Part shown: piece after piece, positions 60,544-64,000 of the stretch
Numbering within the stretch: the first letter of the stretch is position 1
How the letters are laid out: each line of letters starts with the position of its first letter
Assembly (NCBI RefSeq): GCF_015265435.1
Contig: NZ_JABJWH010000012.1
Location: forward strand, 25,162-89,161
From: Alloalcanivorax profundimaris
Lineage (GTDB): Bacteria; Pseudomonadota; Gammaproteobacteria; Pseudomonadales; Alcanivoracaceae
Reading direction: 5' to 3'
DNA length: 64,000 nucleotides
The notes under the pieces: model-generated
What the model was told of the DNA's origin: nothing
What the model saw: only the letters and a program-made list of their open reading frames with translations
Database searches by the model: none
Position numbers and translations under genes: made by a program

Positions 60544-61695
60544 TCAATCATTGCGGGCAATGGGCGGCAGTGTAACACGGCGGTCGCACCAGCGCGCCGG
60601 GTTCACCACCTGCCCCTTGCGGCGGATTTCAAAGTACAAACCATTGCGCGCGTTGCCGCCGGAACGCCCGGCCAGGGCCAGGGTGTCGCCGGTGGCCACC
60701 CACTCGCCCACGTCGCGCAGCAGGCTCTGGGCGTAGCCGTAGAGCGTCAGGTAACCGCCGCCGTGGTCGACGATGGTGAGCAGCCCGTAGCCGCGCATCC
60801 AGTCCGCGAACACCACCCGGCCCGGGTGGATGGCGCGCACCGGCGTGCCTTCGTCGGCGGCCAGCACCACGCCCTCCCAGCGCAACGCGCCCTCGCGGGC
60901 GGAATGGAAGCTCGCCACCACCTGACCCGGTACCGGCCAGGGGAGTTCCCCGGCCAGCTCGCCGAACGGCTCGCCGCGCTCCGGCGGCGGCACCGCCGGC
61001 AGGCTGCGCTGCATTTCGGCGAGCAGTTTCTCCAGGCGTTGCTGGTCCGCCTTGAGGCGCTCGATGTCGCCGCCCCGTTGCTCCAGGGAGCGGTTCAGTT
61101 TCGCCAGGGCCTGCTCGCGCTCCTTGGCGGCGGCCTCCAGCTCCTGCTTGCTGTTGGCCAGCTCGGTGCGGCGGTCGAGCAGGTTGGCGCGGGCGCTGTC
61201 CACCTCCTTGGCGACCCGGCGCAGGTCCAGCAGTTCGTCCTCCAGCACCGCCAGCCGGTCGGTGCGGGCGCGCTGCATGTATTCCTGGTAGCGCAGCAGG
61301 CGGGCGATGCGATCCGGCTGCTCCTGGTTGAGCAGCAGCTTGATGCGTGCTTCCCGGCCGCTCTGGTAGCTGGTGCGCACGGTGCGCGCCAGCCAGCGCA
61401 ACTGGGTGCGCTTTTCGCCGGCCAGGCGCGCCTGCTGCGCCTCCAGCCGCAGCAGGCGGTCGCGGGCGGCCCCCGCCTCGCGTTCCAGCTCGCGGCCCTG
61501 GCGGGTCAGCTCGCCCACCCGGGTTTCGGTTTCGCGCAGGCGGGCCTGCAGGTCATCGCGCTGGGACGCCTCCTCCTGCTGCTGCTCGGAGAGCGCCTCG
61601 ATGCGGTCCTTGAGCTCTTCCAGGTCGGCTTCGCTGGGCTGGTCCGCCCCCGCCAGCGCCGGCAGGAGCAATATCAAGAGAAAAAGCGGCTTCAT
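60544..61695 (-). CDS. envC: murein hydrolase activator EnvC (degenerate LytM)
   Basis: A 383-aa secreted division factor: signal peptide (to about 18), long coiled coil (about 20-245), then a LytM domain whose zinc ligands are missing. LRWEGVVLAADEGTPV replaces the HxxxD motif and GLYFEIRRKG stands where active enzymes have HLHFE. That is the normal state of EnvC, which activates amidases at the septum. ATG 61695 begins the signal peptide. First gene of the envC-ctpA-yibQ run. Confidence 0.94.
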   Translation of the reverse strand: MKPLFLLILLLPALAGADQPSEADLEELKDRIEALSEQQQEEASQRDDLQARLRETETRVGELTRQGRELEREAGAARDRLLRLEAQQARLAGEKRTQLRWLARTVRTSYQSGREARIKLLLNQEQPDRIARLLRYQEYMQRARTDRLAVLEDELLDLRRVAKEVDSARANLLDRRTELANSKQELEAAAKEREQALAKLNRSLEQRGGDIERLKADQQRLEKLLAEMQRSLPAVPPPERGEPFGELAGELPWPVPGQVVASFHSAREGALRWEGVVLAADEGTPVRAIHPGRVVFADWMRGYGLLTIVDHGGGYLTLYGYAQSLLRDVGEWVATGDTLALAGRSGGNARNGLYFEIRRKGQVVNPARWCDRRVTLPPIARND

Positions 61696-61706
61696 GGCTG
61701 CGGGTT

Positions 61707-61736
61707 TTACCTTAACCGACCGGTGATGTGTATACT
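61707..61736 (+). promoter_or_regulatory. sigma-70 promoter of the rhodanese-grx-secB operon
   Basis: TTACCT (61707-61712), an 18-nt spacer, and TATACT (61731-61736). It lies 51 nt before the rhodanese ATG and is divergent from envC. Match by eye. Confidence 0.5.
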
Positions 61737-61787
61737 TGGCGCCGATTTTCCGCCAACAAGGCGGCCAACGCGTCAACGGGGCCTAGT

Positions 61788-62204
61788 ATGGATCGCCTGA
61801 TCGAATTCGCCAGCAATCATTACCTTCTGTTTTCCGCCTTCTTCGTACTGTGGGCGGCGTTTTTCGTGATCGAGTCGCGGCGCGGCGGCAAGGCGATCAC
61901 GCCCCAGCAGGCCACCAACCTGGTCAACCAGAAGGAAGCGGTGATCGTGGATCTGCGCCCGGCGGACGAATACCGCGCCGGCCACATCCCCGGCAGCCTG
62001 AACATCCCCGCCAGCCAGACCACCGACCGCATGGGGGAGCTGGAGCGCCACAAGGACAAGCCGGTGATCCTGACCTGCAAGATGGGCAACCAGGCCGCCC
62101 ATCTGGGCCGCCAGCTGCGCGGCAAGGGCTTCGCCGAGCTGTACCGCATGCAGGGCGGCGTGACCGCCTGGCGCAACGACAACCTGCCGGTGGCCAAGGG
62201 CTGA
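61788..62204 (+). CDS. membrane-anchored rhodanese-like sulfurtransferase
   Basis: A 138-aa protein: N-terminal helix (about 9-27), then a rhodanese domain with VDLRPADEYRAGHIPGSLNIP and the active-site loop LTCKMGNQAAHLG with the persulfide Cys. YibN-like. ATG 61788 is used because it starts the membrane anchor. Confidence 0.93.
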   Translation: MDRLIEFASNHYLLFSAFFVLWAAFFVIESRRGGKAITPQQATNLVNQKEAVIVDLRPADEYRAGHIPGSLNIPASQTTDRMGELERHKDKPVILTCKMGNQAAHLGRQLRGKGFAELYRMQGGVTAWRNDNLPVAKG

Positions 62205-62208
62205 TCCC

Positions 62209-62463
62209 ATGGCCACGGTGACCCTGTACAGCACCCGTTGGTGCCCGTTCTGTGTCCGCGCCAAGCAGCTGCTGGCGCGGAAAGAGGCCGAGGTGCACGA
62301 GATCGACGTGGACCGCGAGCCCGGCGCGCGTCAGGAAATGATGACGCGCAGCGGCCGCCGCACGGTGCCGCAAATCTGGATCGGCGACCGCCATGTGGGC
62401 GGTTGCGATGAACTTTTCGCATTGGAGCGGGCGGGGGAACTGGACGAACTGCTCGCCGGATAA
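62209..62463 (+). CDS. grxC: glutaredoxin 3
   Basis: An 84-aa thiol-disulfide oxidoreductase with CPFC active site (STRWCPFCVRAKQLL), the cis-Pro loop RTVPQIWIGD and GGCDELFALE. 4 nt after the rhodanese gene and 12 nt before secB. Confidence 0.96.
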   Translation: MATVTLYSTRWCPFCVRAKQLLARKEAEVHEIDVDREPGARQEMMTRSGRRTVPQIWIGDRHVGGCDELFALERAGELDELLAG

Positions 62464-62475
62464 CGGAGAAGGACC

Positions 62476-62943
62476 ATGGCCGAAGAAGAGAAGAAAACCT
62501 TCCAGTTGCAGCGCGTTTACCTCAAGGACGCTTCGTTCGAGTGCCCGGGGGCGCCGGACATCTTCCTGCAGGACTGGAAGCCGAAGATGAACGTGCAGCT
62601 CAACAACGCCGCCCGCCGCATCGGCGAGGGCAGCGAGTACGAGGTGGAAGTCACCGTCACCGTGACCGCCAAGTCCGAGGACGAGCAGAAGACGTTCTAT
62701 CTGGCGGAGGTGAAGCAGGCCGGCATCTTCACCCTGGTGGGCATCGACGGCGAGGAGCGCGATCAGCTGCTCGGCGCCTACTGCCCCAATGTGCTGTTCC
62801 CCTATGTGCGCGAAGTGGTCTCCGACCTGGTGTCCAAGGGCTCCTTCCCGCAGATGATCCTGCAGCCGCTCAATTTCGAGGCGCTCTACCAGCAGCAGCG
62901 CCAACAGCAGCAGGCCGGCGCCGACGGCGCCACGGTGCAGTAG
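62476..62943 (+). CDS. secB: protein-export chaperone SecB
   Basis: A 155-aa tetrameric chaperone: FQLQRVYLKDASFECPGAPDIF, YEVEVTVTVTAKSEDE, FLAEVKQAGIF-like YLAEVKQAGIFTLVG, and PYVREVVSDLVSKGSFPQMILQPLNFEALY. It delivers unfolded preproteins to SecA, relevant for the large outer-membrane and secreted proteins here. Confidence 0.97.
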   Translation: MAEEEKKTFQLQRVYLKDASFECPGAPDIFLQDWKPKMNVQLNNAARRIGEGSEYEVEVTVTVTAKSEDEQKTFYLAEVKQAGIFTLVGIDGEERDQLLGAYCPNVLFPYVREVVSDLVSKGSFPQMILQPLNFEALYQQQRQQQQAGADGATVQ

Positions 62944-63411
62944 CTACCGCACCGCCCCCGGGTACCCCAGCTGCCGCCAGGCCTCGTAGAAGGTAATCGC
63001 CACCGCGTTGCTGAGATTGAGGCTGCGGCTGTTGGGCCCCATGGGCAGGCGCAGCCGGCGCTCCGCCGGCATCGCCGCCAGCAGGTCCGCCGGCAGCCCC
63101 CGGGTCTCCGGGCCGAACAGCAGCACATCCCCATCCTGAAAGGCCACGTCGCTGGGCGCCGGCCCGCCCTTGGTGGTGAGCGCGAACTGGCGGGCCCCCG
63201 CCAGCGCCTGACAAAACGCCGGGTAGTCCCGGTGCACTTCCACGCGCGCGTATTCGCTGTAATCCAGCCCGGCCCGGCGCAGCCGTTTCTCGTCCAGTTC
63301 GAAGCCCAGTGGCTCGATCAGATGCAGCATGGCGCCGGTGTTGGCGGCCAGGCGCATGATGTTGCCGGTGTTGGGCGGAATCTCGGGTTGGTACAGGGCG
63401 ATGTGCAGCAT
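62944..63411 (-). CDS. trmL: tRNA (cytidine(34)-2'-O)-methyltransferase
   Basis: A 155-aa SPOUT methyltransferase: [46 protein letters not shown] and [18 protein letters not shown] form the trefoil-knot cofactor site. It methylates the wobble base of tRNA-Leu. It abuts the secB stop convergently. Confidence 0.96.
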   Translation of the reverse strand: MLHIALYQPEIPPNTGNIMRLAANTGAMLHLIEPLGFELDEKRLRRAGLDYSEYARVEVHRDYPAFCQALAGARQFALTTKGGPAPSDVAFQDGDVLLFGPETRGLPADLLAAMPAERRLRLPMGPNSRSLNLSNAVAITFYEAWRQLGYPGAVR

Positions 63412-63504
63412 GGGCTCCTATGGTAACCGCTGGGCGCGCCGGCGTCGCTTTGCCCGGCGCCGGGCCGGCGTGATAATGATGCCGGAAAGCCGGCGGAGAC
63501 AAGC

Positions 63505-63864
63505 ATGAAACGGGTCTACGAAGCGCGCGACGGCCTGGAGGCGCACATGGTGGCGGGGCTCATGGAGCAGGCCGGCATCATGGCCCAGGTGCGCGGCGAC
63601 ATGCTGCAGGGCGCGGTGGGCGAGTTGCCCGCCGCCGGTCTGGCCAGCGTCTGGGTGGCGGACGACGACGAGGCCCGCGCCCGTGCCGTGGTGCGGGACT
63701 TCGAGGCGGAGCAGCCGCCCAACCCGGAACCCGGGGCGCGCCAGCGCCTGCGCGAGAGCGTGCGCGGCGAGGGCGCCGGCGACACCGGTCGGGCGTTCCG
63801 CAATGGTTTGCTCGTGGGCGTGGTGCTGGGCGGCCTGGTGATGGCCTGGTTGTTGACGCTCTAA
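63505..63864 (+). CDS. DUF2007-domain membrane protein
   Basis: A 119-aa protein. The N-terminal 70 residues (MKRVYEARDGLEAHMVAGLMEQAGIMAQVRGDML, AGLASVWVADDDEARARAVVRDFE) fit DUF2007, a putative signal-transducing domain. The C-terminus is one membrane helix (about 98-118) that makes it tail anchored. Function unknown. Divergent from trmL. Confidence 0.88.
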   Translation: MKRVYEARDGLEAHMVAGLMEQAGIMAQVRGDMLQGAVGELPAAGLASVWVADDDEARARAVVRDFEAEQPPNPEPGARQRLRESVRGEGAGDTGRAFRNGLLVGVVLGGLVMAWLLTL

Positions 63865-63883
63865 CCCCAATCCCCCCCCAAGC

Positions 63884-63901
63884 AAGCCGCGATCGCGGCT
63901 T
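63884..63901. repeat. 18-bp perfect palindrome, REP-like core
   Basis: AAGCCGCGATCGCGGCTT is fully self-complementary. The half AGCCGCGAT is shared with the REP doublet at 7844-7917. It is 20 nt after the DUF2007 gene and may act as its transcript end, though no T run follows. Confidence 0.5.
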
Positions 63902-63928
63902 ACCTCGGAGCGTCTTGGCGTGGCCCCC

Positions 63929-64000
63929 TTTCCGGGACCCTGTTTGACAGGATGTCAAACCGGGAGCCCCCAGGGACGGGTTCACGGCGTTCCCGGAAAG
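63929..64000. repeat. inverted-repeat element running to the window edge
   Basis: CTTTCCGGGA at 63929-63938 is mirrored by TCCCGGAAAG at 63991-64000, and an inner hairpin GTTTGAC-AGGAT-GTCAAAC lies at 63942-63960. No coding sequence is convincing. The repeat may extend beyond the window. Confidence 0.4.

Noticed and set aside
60544..61695. EnvC as an active M23 peptidase or as a broken gene
   Set aside because: Loss of the zinc ligands is the normal state of EnvC activators, and the gene is full length.

Overview
The window is a high-GC gammaproteobacterial chromosome segment. From about 43.9 kb to 63.9 kb it carries yggX, mutY, asmA, hisB-hisH-hisA-hisF, envC, ctpA, yibQ, a rhodanese, grxC, secB and trmL, an arrangement I recall from Pseudomonas and Alcanivorax relatives. 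I lean towards an Alcanivorax-like marine bacterium, but the genus is inference and no 16S gene is present. The first 43 kb is accessory and mostly about nutrient scavenging and surface secretion.

Region 1 (1-6.4 kb) is one plus-strand operon for urea-derivative nitrogen. It holds the tail of a probable BMP-type binding protein, two permeases, formamidase, biuret hydrolase (BiuH), a double ATPase, a second BiuH/TrtA-like cysteine hydrolase and an HpxZ/AtzH-like NTF2 protein. Next comes an M23 endopeptidase behind a near-perfect Zur box (6.4-7.8 kb), then a REP doublet. A DUF3037/HipA-like kinase pair and a 247-bp MITE-like element (7.9-9.9 kb) separate this from region 2. Region 2 (9.9-17.8 kb) is a second nitrogen-related cluster: a MetX-like hydrolase divergent from a type III glutamine synthetase, an AcrR-like TetR regulator, and a minus-strand operon of a sugar-phosphate-isomerase-like protein, a fatty-acid desaturase and a NitT/TauT-type ABC transporter. 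Related palindromes lie in both promoter regions.

Region 3 (18-43.4 kb) is a large surface-secretion island. It has a small secreted protein, TpsB, an ExbB fused to DUF2341/LamG, ExbD, TonB, a porin, two accessory proteins, a minus-strand cell-surface-signalling operon (STN-TonB_C protein, ECF sigma, FecR), a 4049-aa TpsA, a LuxR-type regulator and a PstS-like protein with a good Pho box. The layout resembles the PUMA3/VreAIR-PdtAB system of Pseudomonas aeruginosa, which answers phosphate starvation. Three copies of one composite promoter element (18-nt Pho-box-like motif, then exactly 26 nt, then GTCT) lie before tpsB, before tpsA and before an orphan terminator that may mark a small RNA.

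Region 4 (43.5-64 kb) is core chromosome: tRNA-Phe with an unusually long perfect trailer hairpin, DNA repair, histidine synthesis interrupted by a membrane beta-propeller gene, ribosome rescue, cell division and envelope genes, and protein export. Short palindromic elements sit at 49.5 kb and at the window end. I saw no CRISPR array, prophage, rRNA or transposase gene.
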